Of a stretch of DNA of 64,000 nt, positions 52,478 through 61,797 are shown piece by piece; position 1 is the stretch's first letter; the number at the start of each line of letters is the position of its first letter. The notes beneath the pieces are model-generated. The model was not told the origin of the DNA, did not search any database, and saw nothing but the letters and a program-made list of their open reading frames with translations. The position numbers and the translations under genes are program-made. Origin of the DNA: Paenibacillus donghaensis (GTDB lineage Bacteria; Bacillota; Bacilli; Paenibacillales; Paenibacillaceae); NCBI RefSeq assembly GCF_002192415.1, contig NZ_CP021780.1, positions 4,340,001-4,404,000 on the forward strand. Direction: 5' to 3'.

Positions 52478-53971
52478 TTACCGGTAACCCTCATGCTTCT
52501 CCCAGCCCATCGTACGCGATACCGCGTCCTTCCAGGCGTTGTAGCGCCGCTCCCGTTCCTCCGCCTCCATCACCGGGGAGAAGACCTTCTCCGCGCTGTT
52601 GAAGCTCTCCAGCTGCTCACGGGTCCATAACCCGGAGGTTAGCCCCGCCAGCAGCGCCGCACCCAGCGCAGTCGTCTCCGCATACGTGGTCCGCGTCACT
52701 TCACTGCCGAGAATATCAGACTGGAACTGCATGAGCAGATCGTTGCGCACGGCACCTCCGTCGACCCGCAGGCCGGTGAGCGGCATGCCGGCGTCTTTTT
52801 CCATCGCACCGATTACGTCTCTCGACTGAAAGGCCAGTGATTCCAGCGTTGCACGGACCAGATGCGCCGCTGTTGTGCCCCGGGTCAGGCCGAACACAGC
52901 CCCGCGCGCATACATATCCCAGTAGGGAGCGCCCAGACCGGTGAAGGCCGGGACAACTACGACACCCTCGCTATCCTCCACCTCACGTGCTTTGTGCTCC
53001 GAGCCTGCCGGTTCGGTGATCAAGCCAAGGCCCTCCTGCAGCCACTGCACCGCCGCTCCCGCCACAAACACACTGCCCTCCAGCGCATAATACAGCTCAT
53101 CGCCCATTCCCCAAGCTACGGTAGTCAACAGCCCATGCTTCGAGGCGACGGCTTCGGTGCCGGTATTCATCAGGATGAAACAGCCTGTGCCATATGTATT
53201 CTTGGCGCTGCCTGCTTCGAGGCAGGTATGCCCGAACAGAGCCGCCTGCTGGTCTCCGAGCACCGCCCGGATCGGGATATCTGCACCAAACCACTTTGCG
53301 GCCGCGATCCCGAACTCACCGCCGGACATTCGCACCTCAGGAAGAATCACGCGCGGAATCCGCAGTTCCTTCAGCAATTGCTCATCCCACTGCCGTTCGT
53401 GCAGATTATATAACATGGTGCGCGAAGCATTGGTAACGTCTGTGGCGTGTACCTCTCCGCCTGTAAGCTTCCAGATCAGCCAGCTGTCCACCGTTCCGGC
53501 AAGCAGTTCCCCCTGTTCCGCGCGTACCCGGGCGTTCTCCACGTGATCGAGAATCCAGCAGATTTTGGTGGCGGCAAAATAGGCATCGACCACCAGTCCG
53601 GTCTTGGCGGCAATTTCCTGCTCCAGTCCGCGCAGCTTCAGCTGCTCACAATGCTCCGCCGTACGTCTGTCCTGCCATACAATGGCCGGGTATATCGGTT
53701 CGCCGGTTGCTTTATCCCAGACCAGTGCCGTTTCGCGCTGATTGGTAATTCCAATCGCGGAGATCTCCTCTGCGCCCAGCCCGCTGCGAGCAATCGCATC
53801 CCTGGCAGCTGCAAGCTGTGTCTCCCAGATCTGCAGCGGATCATGCTCCACCCAGCCGGGCCGGGGGAAGGACTGTGTAATCTCGTATTGCCCCTGCGAG
53901 AGCATATTCGCTTGCGCGTCGAATAAGATGGCTCTGGAGCTGGTTGTCCCTTGGTCCAATGACAAAATCAT
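52478..53971 (-). CDS. glpK: Glycerol kinase
   Basis: The ATG at 53971 follows AGGAGG at 8 bases and gives 497 residues beginning MILSLDQGTTSSRAILF. An upstream ATG at 54001 (adding MLTKLLGGQE) lies in the repeat and has only AAGGAG three bases away. GITNQRET, WQDRRTA, and DGGAVRN with GTG are FGGY kinase motifs. It phosphorylates glycerol. No transporter (glpF) or glpD lies beside it. Confidence 0.95.
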   Translation of the reverse strand: MILSLDQGTTSSRAILFDAQANMLSQGQYEITQSFPRPGWVEHDPLQIWETQLAAARDAIARSGLGAEEISAIGITNQRETALVWDKATGEPIYPAIVWQDRRTAEHCEQLKLRGLEQEIAAKTGLVVDAYFAATKICWILDHVENARVRAEQGELLAGTVDSWLIWKLTGGEVHATDVTNASRTMLYNLHERQWDEQLLKELRIPRVILPEVRMSGGEFGIAAAKWFGADIPIRAVLGDQQAALFGHTCLEAGSAKNTYGTGCFILMNTGTEAVASKHGLLTTVAWGMGDELYYALEGSVFVAGAAVQWLQEGLGLITEPAGSEHKAREVEDSEGVVVVPAFTGLGAPYWDMYARGAVFGLTRGTTAAHLVRATLESLAFQSRDVIGAMEKDAGMPLTGLRVDGGAVRNDLLMQFQSDILGSEVTRTTYAETTALGAALLAGLTSGLWTREQLESFNSAEKVFSPVMEAEERERRYNAWKDAVSRTMGWEKHEGYR

Positions 53972-53987
53972 CTCTTGTCCTCCTAAA

Positions 53988-54096
53988 AGTTTTGTCAGCA
54001 TTGACTCCTTGAATTTTCTTCGGCAAAACTTACTTCGTAAGCATTATCTTAGTTTTGTCAGCATAAACTTTCTGAGTTTTCTTCGTGCAAAACTTA
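53988..54096. repeat. Two direct repeats spanning the glpK 5' region
   Basis: Copy A (53988-54032) and copy B (54051-54096) are about 80% identical, each of the pattern AGTTTTGTCAGCAT..TTTTCTTCG..CAAAACTTA. Each unit is bounded by the inverted arms AAGTTTTG and CAAAACTT. Copy A reaches the ribosome binding site of glpK. An operator or a dispersed-repeat duplication are both possible. Confidence 0.7.
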
Positions 54097-54177
54097 ACCA
54101 TATCCCGCATAAGTCTGACTCCATGAGCCGATTGATTGCCTTTGTTCCACGTTGAACAAGATTAATGTGTTCGTTTC

Positions 54178-54208
54178 AACAAAAAGCACCTCTGCTGTCA
54201 GAGGCGCT
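54178..54208 (-). terminator. Rho-independent terminator of resE
   Basis: AGCGCCTCTG-ACAG-CAGAGGTGCT followed by TTTTT on the minus strand. It ends the res operon. Confidence 0.8.
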
Positions 54209-54229
54209 GTCATGCTTTGTTTGTATTAT

Positions 54230-55672
54230 CTATTTTTCGACAGGCAGTCGAAGGGTGAAGGTGGTGCCTTCGCCCAGCTTGCTGGCGGCGGAGATATTGC
54301 CGTGATGTGACTCGACGATGTTCTTGACGATCGCCAGCCCAAGTCCCGTGCCGCCCGATTCGCCGCGCACCCGCGCTTTGTCCGCTTTGTAGAAGCGGTC
54401 AAAGATATAAGTCAGATCCTCCGGTGGAATGCCCACACCCTGATCACGGATCTCAATCTCGGCATATCGTTTACCTTCGAGAAGCCTGCTCTCAGCGGCG
54501 ATGCGGATATGATTTCCGCCCGGTGTGTGGCGGAATGCATTGTCGAGCAGATTCGTCAGCACCTGCTCCAGCTTGTCTTCATCTGCTGCCTTCAACAGGA
54601 GCGGCTGCTCCGGAGGACTGAATTCCAGCTGAATCTCCCGATCCTTCGCCCGAACGGCAAATTTGCGGTAGACCCGCTCCAACAGCTCGTTCATGTCCAC
54701 CTCGGCCTTCATGATATCCGTGTGGCCAGCCTCCATACGGGCCAGGTCCAGCAGGTCCTTCACCAGCCGGCCCATCCGCAGGGATTCGTCATGGATCACC
54801 TGGATCAGCTCGCTGCTCTCTTCCGGCGAAGAGGCCATTCCGTCCAGCAGCGCCTCGCTGTAACCTTGCATCATCGAGAGCGGCGTGCGGATCTCATGGG
54901 AGACATTCGCCACGAAGTCGCGGCGCATCTTCTCCAGCCGCACCTCTTCTGTTACGTCCCGCAGCACAGCTACCGCACCGCGGATCGTATTGTCGGAATG
55001 GAGCGGAGCCATGTGCACAGACCATACACCCTGCCGTACATGCACATTGGCGCGCTGATCACCGCCTTGCTTCAGCGTACTGATGAACAACGGCTGCAGC
55101 GGCGGCGGCACTTCTTTGAGGACAGACGCAGCGGAAGCCAGATTAAGCTCCGACTGACTCTCCTGCCCCCAGTCTAGGCCACTCCAGGTTTCCAGCAGTG
55201 TCTGCCCGTGCGGGTTGGTGAGAATAATCCGCCCATCCGTATCGAAGGTTACGACCGCATCACTCATGCTGCGCAGCACACTGGACAGATGCCCCTTCTC
55301 ATGATTCAGGCTGCGGATATTCTCTTCCAGCTCCTCGGCCATGTGATTGAAGGTGGTTGCCAGCTGGCCGATCTCATCGCTGGTCACCAGCTTCAGCCGG
55401 GTGCCGTATTCACCGCGCCGGATATTGTTCGCCGCTGCAATGACACTCTGCAGCGGCTGGGTGATTTTGGTGAATAGAAATAAGGCGAATATAGTCGTTA
55501 AAGCAAAACCAATCATACAGGTATAGGTGAATAATCGTTTGATAGCCCCGGAATTAGCAAAATTACTGTCAATATAAGGCAACAGAAACAGCCCCAGTGT
55601 AACCAGCACGACAGCAACCAGACAGATGATCGTCGCCCACAGCTTGCCTACAAGGCTTCTCCAGAAGTTCAC
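54230..55672 (-). CDS. resE: Sensor histidine kinase ResE
   Basis: A 480-residue kinase with membrane helices at about 9-32 and 49-68, a HAMP domain (about 70-122), a PAS-like domain (about 125-240), a phosphoacceptor VSHEIRTPL (His about 259) and the ATP-binding N, G1, F and G2 boxes (NLLDNAF, DQGVGIPPE, FDRFYK, GGTGLGLA). The segment between the helices is only about 16 residues, so the extracytoplasmic sensor domain of B. subtilis ResE is missing. It starts at GTG directly after the resD stop. Confidence 0.93.
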   Translation of the reverse strand: MNFWRSLVGKLWATIICLVAVVLVTLGLFLLPYIDSNFANSGAIKRLFTYTCMIGFALTTIFALFLFTKITQPLQSVIAAANNIRRGEYGTRLKLVTSDEIGQLATTFNHMAEELEENIRSLNHEKGHLSSVLRSMSDAVVTFDTDGRIILTNPHGQTLLETWSGLDWGQESQSELNLASAASVLKEVPPPLQPLFISTLKQGGDQRANVHVRQGVWSVHMAPLHSDNTIRGAVAVLRDVTEEVRLEKMRRDFVANVSHEIRTPLSMMQGYSEALLDGMASSPEESSELIQVIHDESLRMGRLVKDLLDLARMEAGHTDIMKAEVDMNELLERVYRKFAVRAKDREIQLEFSPPEQPLLLKAADEDKLEQVLTNLLDNAFRHTPGGNHIRIAAESRLLEGKRYAEIEIRDQGVGIPPEDLTYIFDRFYKADKARVRGESGGTGLGLAIVKNIVESHHGNISAASKLGEGTTFTLRLPVEK

Positions 55673-56389
55673 TTATTTGGGCACCTCTAGTTTATAGCCG
55701 ACGCCCCATACCGTTGTGATCATCGCTGCCGACTCCGGAGATACCTTGTTCAGCTTCTCGCGCAGCCGCTTCACATGAGTGTCCACGGTGCGCAGATCTC
55801 CGAAAAATTCATAGTTCCATACATCCTTCAGCAATTCCTCACGCGAGAATACCTTGTCCGGGGAAATCGCCAAATAATGCAGCAGCTCATATTCCTTGGG
55901 CGTCAGGCTCACTTCCTGTCCGCCTGCGGTTACGCGGTGGGCATCGTGTTCAATAATGAGATGCGGAAATACAATATTGTTGCTCGAGTTGCTCTCTTTG
56001 GATAAAAACGCCGTAGCGGAAGAACGGCGCATAATCGCCTTCACCCGGTAGATGACCTCGCGCGGGCTGAAGGGCTTCACCACATAATCATCGGCTCCCA
56101 TTTCAAAACCCTGCACCCGGTTGATCTCCTCGCCTTTTGCCGTAAGCATCAGCACCGGTGTTGACTTGACTCCACGCAGCCTTGTCAGCACTTCAATACC
56201 GTCGATGCCCGGCAGCATCACATCCAGCAGAATCAGGCCATAGTCATTGGCTGTCGCTTTGCGCAGCGCAATTTCGCCATCCTCCGCTTCATCGATCTCA
56301 TAGCCTTCCTTCTCCAGATACATTTTCAGCAGACGGCGGATGCGTTCCTCGTCATCCACCACCAGAATTCTATTATAATGCTCTGCCAT
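55673..56389 (-). CDS. resD: Response regulator ResD
   Basis: A 238-residue OmpR-type regulator. The receiver has DDEE (about 12), the phosphorylated Asp in LLDVMLPGID (about 56), TA and K in KPF; the winged helix contains LTPKEYELL and RTVDTHVKRLREKL. ResDE control respiration genes under low oxygen in Bacillus. GAAGGGG precedes the ATG. Targets in this window are unproven; the qcr promoter is a candidate. Confidence 0.95.
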   Translation of the reverse strand: MAEHYNRILVVDDEERIRRLLKMYLEKEGYEIDEAEDGEIALRKATANDYGLILLDVMLPGIDGIEVLTRLRGVKSTPVLMLTAKGEEINRVQGFEMGADDYVVKPFSPREVIYRVKAIMRRSSATAFLSKESNSSNNIVFPHLIIEHDAHRVTAGGQEVSLTPKEYELLHYLAISPDKVFSREELLKDVWNYEFFGDLRTVDTHVKRLREKLNKVSPESAAMITTVWGVGYKLEVPK

Positions 56390-56469
56390 TTCACAACAAC
56401 CCCTTCATCAAATACACTAGAACGATACTACCTAAATTCATTGTGCTGCTTCAGCAGGTAAACTTGTGC

Positions 56470-57732
56470 TCAGTCCGTCCCCGCATATGAATGAAGCCCG
56501 GCGATGACCAGATTGACACCCACCAGGGTAAACATTACAACTAGAAAGCCAAGTACGGCAAGCCACGCAGATTTGCGCCCCTGCCACCCGCGGGCCAGCC
56601 GCAGATGGAGATACGCGCTGTAGAACAGCCAGGTAACCAGCGCCCAGACTTCCTTGGGGTCCCATCCCCAGAATCGGCCCCAGGCCACCTCAGCCCAGAT
56701 CATTGCAAAGATCAACGCTCCCAGAGTAAAGATCGGGAACCCTATAGCTATGGCCCTGTACGTAATCTCATCGAGATCCCGCTCATCAATGCCATCCATT
56801 ACGGGATGAAGCGCTCTGCCGAGAGGTTTGCGGACAAGAAGACGGATGAAGATATAAAGAACAAGCCCTGAGAGCAGGGACCAGAGCACAGTGTTGAATT
56901 TCCGCCCCGCATTCACCCCGTTCATCCAGGACGGTGCTTCAAAGAGAGGCTGGCGAAGGCCAAGAAATGGCTGGAAACTCTCAATTTCGCCCTGATAAGG
57001 TGCCACAATAGGCGGCATTTTATAACTCACTTTCTCTATTGTACTATTTTCCTGCCCAGGGCTGTCAATCGTTACGTTTGTCCTTACGAAAATGGTTTCG
57101 TATCCTGCCCCCCGAAAAGCGAACACGGTGCCCAGAAACGCAATGATAACCAGGATGGAAAACAGGGTGAATTCGACCAGCCGCTGCTGTTTGCGGTCAC
57201 TGCGCTCCCGGCTTGCAAAATTCACCGTACGCAGCAGATACATCAGCCCCGAAGCAAATCCAACCGCAAAAAACGATTCACCCAGCGCCGCCAGCGTCAC
57301 ATGAATATTAAGATAGATCGATTTCAGCGGAGGAATCAGCGGCTGAACCTCCTGGGGAAATACGGCTGCATAAGCCATCAGGATCAGCGCAATCGGAATC
57401 GCGAACACGCCCAGCACCGTAGTGCGGTAGATCGCATAAATGACTGTAAAGGCTACTATAACCATCATCGATAAAAAAGTCATGAACTCATACATATTGC
57501 TGACCGGAATATGGCCCGAGCCGATCCAGCGGGTGATGAAATACAGCAGATGGCCCAGCAGAGCTACTGAGGAAGCAACAAATGCGATGGTGCCCCAGCG
57601 GGCAGTGTGCTGCTCCGGCTTGCGGCCGGACCATTTGCGGCCCATCACCGCAATCGTGAACAGCATAAAAGCCACACTGTAGAATAAAAAAGCGCCAATA
57701 AAAACATCACTGCTGAAATCAAGCAGGGTCAT
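56470..57732 (-). CDS. resC: Cytochrome c biogenesis protein ResC (CcsA family)
   Basis: A 420-residue multi-spanning protein with the heme-handling WWD-type motif WGRFWGWDPKEVWAL near residue 355 and several conserved membrane histidines (HLLYFI, HVTLAALGE, HLRLARG). With ResB it delivers heme to apocytochrome c outside the membrane, needed for QcrC. Its ATG overlaps the resB stop as ATGA. Confidence 0.95.
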   Translation of the reverse strand: MTLLDFSSDVFIGAFLFYSVAFMLFTIAVMGRKWSGRKPEQHTARWGTIAFVASSVALLGHLLYFITRWIGSGHIPVSNMYEFMTFLSMMVIVAFTVIYAIYRTTVLGVFAIPIALILMAYAAVFPQEVQPLIPPLKSIYLNIHVTLAALGESFFAVGFASGLMYLLRTVNFASRERSDRKQQRLVEFTLFSILVIIAFLGTVFAFRGAGYETIFVRTNVTIDSPGQENSTIEKVSYKMPPIVAPYQGEIESFQPFLGLRQPLFEAPSWMNGVNAGRKFNTVLWSLLSGLVLYIFIRLLVRKPLGRALHPVMDGIDERDLDEITYRAIAIGFPIFTLGALIFAMIWAEVAWGRFWGWDPKEVWALVTWLFYSAYLHLRLARGWQGRKSAWLAVLGFLVVMFTLVGVNLVIAGLHSYAGTD

Positions 57733-59414
57733 GACAGGCCACCTCCGTTGTCCAATGATTGTTCATCGACTGACAGCTCTATTCTGTGCAAAATAGAAAC
57801 GATCTCACGGCGGAAGCCGAACCAGTTCTTGTTCGTATGTCCCCCAAGCACCAGCTCTCCATTCTCCACAATCAGCCAGATGCGGCGATGCTGCCAGTAG
57901 AAGCCCAACACCAGCCCCAGCATCACTATACCCGCCCCCACCCAGACATAAGGCATCGCACGGTCTATCCGCACATTCAGATAGGTTGTGGATTCGGAGA
58001 AATCAACATCTTCCATCCCTTCGACCTCAAGCTCCAGGAAGCGGTCTTCCCCGCCAAGCTTGTCGTTGATGCTGCCCTGCTGAAAGCGTGATTTGTCATT
58101 TTGCTTCGGAAAATAGAAATATTGCTGCCCCTCCGCTGGAAGCTGCGGGCCTTTCAGCAGAAACAGAAATGCCGGCGCGTTCGGATAAGGCGATAAGGAG
58201 ATCGGCTGCCCCTGCTCATTCAGGCCGAAATCCATGTATTTCTCCTTCAGACTGAGACTGTAAGGCCCGGACTGGAATTCCCGCTGCGGGTTCTTCATAT
58301 CCAGTTTAAACTTGCCATAGCTCTTGCCGCTGGCGGTATTCTTCAGCTGCGGCTGGACCGAGCGCAGCACGGGCGTCAGGTCATAGTCAAACTGATACGC
58401 TTTCAAACCTTGGTAATTCAAAGGCGAGTTGACCTGAATGTCATGGGCGGCAACCTGCTTCAGCTTCGGCTCCTTCGCCGGATCGGTGCAATCTGCTGTA
58501 CATTCATAGAGCACGGCCTGTGTCTCGTACAGCTTCGGAAGAACCTTGGTGCCGCGGAATTCCTCCGGCATCTCTTCATCCTTATAGAATTCTACGGTAA
58601 ACTTCTCATTCTGCAGATAGAAGGTGGTGCCGGGTATGGGCGTTACCTCGCCTTGCGGAAAAGCAAGATGCTGGTCCATGCTCAGGCCCGGCAGCCCTCT
58701 CGCCAGCACAGCGAGCAGAAAGATAATCAGGCCAATATGTATCACATAGGGACCCCAGCGGCTGAAACGGTGCTTCTCCGCGAGCAGCGCGCCAGCGTCG
58801 GTCTTGACTCGGTAGCCTCTGCTGCGCAGCGGCTCGACCAGCGAATTCACCCAAGCTTCCGGTTCTGCTTCCACGGGAGTCACCAGTACAGCTTTTTGCC
58901 GGATAAGGAACTGGCGGTGCTTGCGCACCTTCTGGCGGGTCAGCGCCTTGTACAGCGGCAGCACACGGTCCAGACTGCAGATGACAAGTGAAGCGCCAAT
59001 CATCACCAGCAGTGTCACAAACCACCAGGATTCGTAGGTATGCGTCAGGCCAAGCTTGTAATAAATCGCGCCTGCGGTTCCATACTCTTCCTTATAATAG
59101 GTGGCGGCATTGATATTCAGAAAAGTGCTTTCTTGCGGAAAAATCGTCCCCAGCATCGCACCCAGCAGCGTAAGCACGATTAGATAAATCGCAATTCTGA
59201 CCGATGAGAAGAAATTCCACACCCGGTCAATGATCCCCGGATTCACGCGCTGTGAGCGCCTGGCAACCCCGTCATATCGCATCTCCAGATTCTCTGCGGA
59301 CGGTTTCTCCTCGTGCAGAGGCTTGCCGCAGGCTTCGCAGAGCACGGTTCCCACCGGATTGATATGCCCGCATTCACATTTGGCTTCTGCCAGCCAAGGT
59401 CCGCTGCTGGTCAT
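57729..59414 (-). CDS. resB: Cytochrome c biogenesis protein ResB with N-terminal zinc ribbon
   Basis: A 561-residue ResB/Ccs1 protein: three N-terminal membrane helices (about 72-92, 130-150, 223-243), a large extracytoplasmic domain and a C-terminal helix (about 490). An added N-terminal segment has CECGHINPVGTVLCEACG, a CxC/CxxC zinc ribbon not found in classical ResB. It holds heme with ResC. Its ATG overlaps the resA stop as ATGA. Confidence 0.93.
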   Translation of the reverse strand: MTSSGPWLAEAKCECGHINPVGTVLCEACGKPLHEEKPSAENLEMRYDGVARRSQRVNPGIIDRVWNFFSSVRIAIYLIVLTLLGAMLGTIFPQESTFLNINAATYYKEEYGTAGAIYYKLGLTHTYESWWFVTLLVMIGASLVICSLDRVLPLYKALTRQKVRKHRQFLIRQKAVLVTPVEAEPEAWVNSLVEPLRSRGYRVKTDAGALLAEKHRFSRWGPYVIHIGLIIFLLAVLARGLPGLSMDQHLAFPQGEVTPIPGTTFYLQNEKFTVEFYKDEEMPEEFRGTKVLPKLYETQAVLYECTADCTDPAKEPKLKQVAAHDIQVNSPLNYQGLKAYQFDYDLTPVLRSVQPQLKNTASGKSYGKFKLDMKNPQREFQSGPYSLSLKEKYMDFGLNEQGQPISLSPYPNAPAFLFLLKGPQLPAEGQQYFYFPKQNDKSRFQQGSINDKLGGEDRFLELEVEGMEDVDFSESTTYLNVRIDRAMPYVWVGAGIVMLGLVLGFYWQHRRIWLIVENGELVLGGHTNKNWFGFRREIVSILHRIELSVDEQSLDNGGGLS

Positions 59415-59935
59415 CGGCTCACCAGCTTCCCGATTTCACTGTCCAGCGAATTCAAATCGAGCTGGCCGATATGGATGCTGTCGACTTTTCCCTTCGCATT
59501 AATAAAAAACGTAGTGGGCAGCGGGGAAATGCCGTAGCTGCGCACAGCATCACGTCCGGGGTCCATGACGATGGGGAAATCAATCGCCACTTGCTTGACG
59601 AAATTCTCCACGGTCATCTGGTCCTCGCCTACATTCACTCCCACTATCACTACGTCTTGATCCTTCCATTTCTCCCACTGAGTCTGAAGCGCCGGCATTT
59701 CCTTCACGCAGGGCGCACACCAGGAGCCCCAGAAATTGAGCACAACCGCCTTGCCTTCGTATTCCTCCAGCGTATGGGTCTTACCGTCCAATCCAAGCAG
59801 TTCAAAGGAGGGCGCATTGCTGCCCTCCTCGGGTACGCCCCCGCCGCCAAACACGGAGGAGCCAATGGCATAGCCCCCCACCAGTACAATCAGAAACAGA
59901 ATTACGATTTGAATCGGCTTTCTCGCTTTGCCCAC
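59411..59935 (-). CDS. resA: Thiol-disulfide oxidoreductase ResA
   Basis: A 174-residue membrane-anchored thioredoxin-like protein with an N-terminal helix (about 9-27) and the active site WCAPC (about 73-77). ResA reduces the CxxCH cysteines of apocytochrome c before heme attachment. It starts at GTG after AAGGGGG and heads the resABCDE operon. Confidence 0.95.
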   Translation of the reverse strand: MGKARKPIQIVILFLIVLVGGYAIGSSVFGGGGVPEEGSNAPSFELLGLDGKTHTLEEYEGKAVVLNFWGSWCAPCVKEMPALQTQWEKWKDQDVVIVGVNVGEDQMTVENFVKQVAIDFPIVMDPGRDAVRSYGISPLPTTFFINAKGKVDSIHIGQLDLNSLDSEIGKLVSR

Positions 59936-60045
59936 ACGTAAAGCCCCCTTCTGTGACGCAATTCATACTATTGTTATAAGGTGTGAACATCCTATGAACA
60001 TTATAACGAATTTCGCCACAGTTTTCGGGATTTATTTTGTGAACA

Positions 60046-60804
60046 TTATGTGTCTTTGCGTGGTGTTCTTTCTCTAAGCAAACCGGCCTTGGCCATCTGC
60101 TGCAGATGATTGATCTCATCCTTGGTCAGATGGCGGTAGGAGCCGCGTTTCAGGTTCTGCAGCATAATGTCCCCGAAGGAGATCCGCTTCAAGCGGATAA
60201 CCGGGTGGGAAATCGCCTCAAACATCCGCCGCACCTGGCGGTTACGGCCTTCGTGAATCGTGATGCTGATGACCGCTTCCTTATTCGCTTCATCAATATC
60301 CTTGTATTCCACTTCCGCCGGAGCCGTCATTCCGTCCTCCAGCTTGATTCCGCTCTTCAGCTTGTCCAGCGCGGTGCCGTGGGGCACCCCTTTGACAGTG
60401 GCATGATAGGTCTTCGGTACATGATGCTTCGGATGTGTGAGCAGGTTGGCGAACTCCCCGTCATTGGTCAGCAGCAGCAGCCCTTCCGTATCATAATCCA
60501 GCCGTCCTACAGGGTACACACGTTCATTGATTCCCTTCAGGTAATCAGTTACCACCTTGCGGCCTTTATCATCGGAGGCACTGGTAATCACACCTTTAGG
60601 TTTGTTGAACATGATATAGATTTTGTTCTCGCCCCGGATCAATCTCCCGGAGACTTTAATAATATCTTGCCCGGGGTCCACCTTCGTACCCAGCGTAGTT
60701 ACCAGCTCCCCGTTAACTTCCACTTTGCCGGCCAAAATCATTTCTTCACACTTGCGTCTGGACGCGACACCTGCCTGCGCCAGAATTTTCTGTAATCTTT
60801 CCAT
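60046..60804 (-). CDS. rluB: 23S rRNA pseudouridine synthase RluB
   Basis: A 252-residue protein with an S4 RNA-binding domain at the N-terminus (LAQAGVASRRKCEEMI) and the catalytic motif GRLDYDTEGLLLL containing the nucleophilic Asp. The family motif HEGRNRQVRRMFE follows. It modifies 23S rRNA (position 2605 in E. coli numbering). It lies upstream of resA as in B. subtilis. Confidence 0.94.
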   Translation of the reverse strand: MERLQKILAQAGVASRRKCEEMILAGKVEVNGELVTTLGTKVDPGQDIIKVSGRLIRGENKIYIMFNKPKGVITSASDDKGRKVVTDYLKGINERVYPVGRLDYDTEGLLLLTNDGEFANLLTHPKHHVPKTYHATVKGVPHGTALDKLKSGIKLEDGMTAPAEVEYKDIDEANKEAVISITIHEGRNRQVRRMFEAISHPVIRLKRISFGDIMLQNLKRGSYRHLTKDEINHLQQMAKAGLLRERTPRKDT

Positions 60805-60824
60805 ATTCGACTAGTCACCTCAGA

Positions 60825-61169
60825 TTAATGATAACCATCAGAGGGATAAACCACAAGTTCATTCCAAGGAAAAAATGCTCCTGGACAGTAATTATTGTGA
60901 GATTCGATATTTAAAGGAGCAATTTGATAGCGCTCGGCCAGCTCCAGAATCAATTTCCCTGCAGCAAACAACTGCTCTTCGCTGCTGCTCTGCACAGAAG
61001 TTTCGCCTCGGCTGTCAAAATCTCCCTCCAGACAAATATGAATCCGCTGCGCGTCCGTCAGCAGCGGTGCGGCATATACCAGCCCTGTTGTTCCCACCCA
61101 GAAATCGAACCCCTTGCCGTTAATCGACGGGCAGCGGGAATGATGCACAATAAATCCTTCGTATGGCAT
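60825..61169 (-). CDS. Small N-acetylmuramoyl-L-alanine amidase-like protein
   Basis: A 114-residue compact protein. IVHHSRC and ESHNNYCPG carry His and Cys positions that match zinc ligands of the amidase_2/PGRP fold, and HICLEGDF matches the central strand. It is shorter than most members and has no signal peptide, so it may act on muropeptides in the cytoplasm or be a remnant domain. AGGAGG precedes the ATG. Confidence 0.7.
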   Translation of the reverse strand: MPYEGFIVHHSRCPSINGKGFDFWVGTTGLVYAAPLLTDAQRIHICLEGDFDSRGETSVQSSSEEQLFAAGKLILELAERYQIAPLNIESHNNYCPGAFFPWNELVVYPSDGYH

Positions 61170-61256
61170 AGCAGTATAACCTCCTACCTACATATGTCTG
61201 CAATAGCATATGTGGCAGGAAGGGGCGGGGTGACAGCCGGGAGAACAGGTCAGACG

Positions 61257-61790
61257 CTAGCCGAATACTAGCAGACAAACGACGATCGCTGCGATAAAAC
61301 CTACAATATCGGAGAACAGGCCAACCTTAAGCGCATAACGCCCATTGCGAATACCAATAGCCCCGAAATACACCGTCAGGACATACAGTGTGGTATCCGT
61401 GCTGCCCTGAATGGTGGAAGCAATCATCCCGATCAGCGAATCGGGACCGTGGACGCGGATCAGATCGGTGGTGTAGGCCAGCGACCCGGTGCCGGTAAGC
61501 GGACGCAAGAGACCGAGGGGCAGCACCTCTGCCGGAACCCCGAAGCCCTGCAGGGCTGGAGCGATAAAGCCCATCAGGAAGTCCAGTGCGCCGGAAGCGC
61601 GAAACACGCTGATGGCCACCAGCATGCCTACAAGATGAGGGATGATCGCAACCGCTGTACCAAAGCCATCCTTGGCGCCTTCCACAAAAGATTCATAGAC
61701 CGGCACCTTGCGTGCAAAGGCATAAAGCGGGATAAAGGTTATCATGAGCGGGATCGCCCAGGCCGACAGGAGGCTGATTAGCTGGTACAA
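61257..61790 (-). CDS. spmB: Spore maturation protein B
   Basis: A 177-residue integral membrane protein with a nucleoside-transporter-gate-like fold. It is one of the pair SpmA/SpmB, needed with DacB for spore core dehydration in B. subtilis. It starts at TTG after AAAGGG, 7 bases from the spmA stop. GATE-type motifs (SVFRASGAL, TGTGSLAYT) are visible. Confidence 0.92.
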   Translation of the reverse strand: MYQLISLLSAWAIPLMITFIPLYAFARKVPVYESFVEGAKDGFGTAVAIIPHLVGMLVAISVFRASGALDFLMGFIAPALQGFGVPAEVLPLGLLRPLTGTGSLAYTTDLIRVHGPDSLIGMIASTIQGSTDTTLYVLTVYFGAIGIRNGRYALKVGLFSDIVGFIAAIVVCLLVFG

Positions 61791-61797
61791 ATGAGAT

